NCBI GenBank assembly: GCA_005502805.1
Contig: SCMY01000001.1
Span: 744,001-808,000, forward strand
DNA from: Rhizobiales bacterium 2SD
GTDB taxonomy: Bacteria; Pseudomonadota; Alphaproteobacteria; Rhizobiales; Beijerinckiaceae
DNA: 64,000 nucleotides
Direction: 5' to 3'
Positions 63,108 through 64,000 of the stretch are shown here, in pieces. The first letter of the stretch is position 1. Every line of letters starts with the position of its first letter. The notes under the pieces are model-generated. The model made no database searches. It was not told the origin of the DNA and saw only the letters and a program-made list of their open reading frames with translations. Both the position numbers and the translations under genes were made by a program.

Positions 63108-64000
63108 ATGATGGGCGTCCCGCCCCGCCGATTCCCTGACCGCCGCTACAGATCACCCATCTTGCAAGACACACCCATCGCCGCCCCGACCATCGCCGAA
63201 GTCGCGCGCCTCGCCGGCGTCTCGACCGCGACGGTGTCGCGCGCTTTGGCCCAGCCGGATAAGGTCAAGGCCCGCACCCGCGAGCGCGTGCTCGAAGCGG
63301 TCGCGGCGACCGGCTTCATTCCCAACGCTCAGGCTCGCAATCTCCGTCTCCAGGCGACGCGCACCGTGATCCTGCTGGTGCGCGACATCAGCAACCCGTT
63401 CTATCTCGAGATCTACAAGGGCGTCGAAGAGGCGGCCATCGATGCCGGCTACAAGGTGCTGATGGGCGACGCCCGTGACGATGACGAGCGCATCCTGCGC
63501 TATGTCGACATGGTCAGGGAACGCCATGCCGACGGGCTGATCCTGATGGTCGGCCGCTTCCCCGAGGCCCTCGCCAAGCGCAGCCGCCTGCCACCGATCG
63601 TGGTGGCACTGGAGATGCTGCCCGGACTGAACCTGCCAGCGGTCAAGGTCGACAATCATGCCGCGGCGCGCGCCGCAGTCGCGCACCTTGCTCGGCTCGG
63701 CCATCATAGCATAGCCCATATCGCCGGGCCGATGCCGGATCCAATGAGTCTCGACCGTCGCGACGGCTATCTCGCCGGCCTGGCCGATGCCGGCATTCCG
63801 GCCGATCCACGCCTCATCGTCGAGGGCGATTTCGGCCTCGCCGCCGGCCGAGCTGCAGTCCGCACGCTTGATGCCCGTGGCGCCAGCTATACCGCCGTCT
63901 TTGCTGCCAGTGACCAGATGGCGGTCGGCGCCATGGGCGAATTACGCGCTCGCGGCCGCAACGTCCCCGACGACGTCTCGGTCGTCGGCTTCGACGACAT
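63108..64000 (+). CDS. LacI-family transcriptional regulator (cut by window end)
   Basis: The frame stays open to the window edge, giving about 297 residues. TIAEVARLAGVSTATVSRALAQ is the LacI helix-turn-helix with hinge FIPNAQARNLR. The sugar-binding region begins TVILLVRDISNPFYLEIYKGVEEAA and runs to VVGFDD. The start is uncertain: ATGs at 63108 and 63111 are in frame, as is a TTG at 63162, and none has a strong ribosome-binding site. It probably represses the upstream sugar operon through the operator at 57337-57350. Confidence 0.92.
   Translation, partial: MMGVPPRRFPDRRYRSPILQDTPIAAPTIAEVARLAGVSTATVSRALAQPDKVKARTRERVLEAVAATGFIPNAQARNLRLQATRTVILLVRDISNPFYLEIYKGVEEAAIDAGYKVLMGDARDDDERILRYVDMVRERHADGLILMVGRFPEALAKRSRLPPIVVALEMLPGLNLPAVKVDNHAAARAAVAHLARLGHHSIAHIAGPMPDPMSLDRRDGYLAGLADAGIPADPRLIVEGDFGLAAGRAAVRTLDARGASYTAVFAASDQMAVGAMGELRARGRNVPDDVSVVGFDD

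Overview
This is 64 kb of GC-rich chromosomal DNA from an alphaproteobacterium, most likely of the order Hyphomicrobiales (a Bosea-like soil organism is my guess, not proven). The evidence is dense, often overlapping operons, many amino-acid, peptide, sugar and tricarboxylate (Bug/TctC) uptake systems each with its own regulator, a leuA preceded by a leucine-rich leader peptide, and one tRNA-Arg. I see no phage genes, insertion sequences or CRISPR arrays. The window reads as ordinary chromosome packed with small catabolic islands.

Layout. (1) 1-4241: a polar amino-acid ABC transporter with a HAD hydrolase, divergent from a GntR regulator and an aspartate-dehydrogenase-like enzyme; a 12-bp motif recurs three times here. 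(2) 4373-9335: an orphan Bug solute-binding protein, a MarR regulator, and a class II aldolase plus aromatic-ring FAD monooxygenase pair; two matching operators with identical promoter geometry link them. (3) 9357-14680: a small lipoprotein, tRNA-Arg(CCG), and a three-gene periplasmic molybdenum hydroxylase with a triheme cytochrome c. (4) 14814-22858: RpiR regulator, divergent from a complete dipeptide-type ABC transporter, an alpha/beta hydrolase and a Rossmann protein. (5) 22861-32252: a second dipeptide-type ABC system with a class III aminotransferase and an XRE-cupin regulator, divergent from an acetylpolyamine-amidohydrolase-type deacetylase and an unrecognised Rossmann protein. (6) 32270-38631: siderophore uptake and iron release genes with an AraC regulator.

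(7) 38812-40639: leader peptide and leuA. (8) 40677-49086: three luciferase-like flavin monooxygenases, a flavin reductase, a GNAT acetyltransferase, two paralogous binding proteins and a fused permease-ATPase. This gene set resembles S-substituted cysteine salvage loci. (9) 49514-56093: LysR, an FAD monooxygenase and TctCBA in one operon, divergent from a pair of carboxymuconolactone-decarboxylase/AhpD-like proteins. (10) 56099-64000: an opine-dehydrogenase-family enzyme, divergent from a sugar epimerase and sugar ABC transporter operon, followed by a LacI regulator cut by the window end. A LacI-type palindrome sits between the -35 and -10 boxes of this operon's promoter.

Most starts given here were trimmed from the longest open frame to codons supported by ribosome-binding sites, signal peptides or four-base overlaps. 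Substrates of the transporters are inferred from family and neighbours only.
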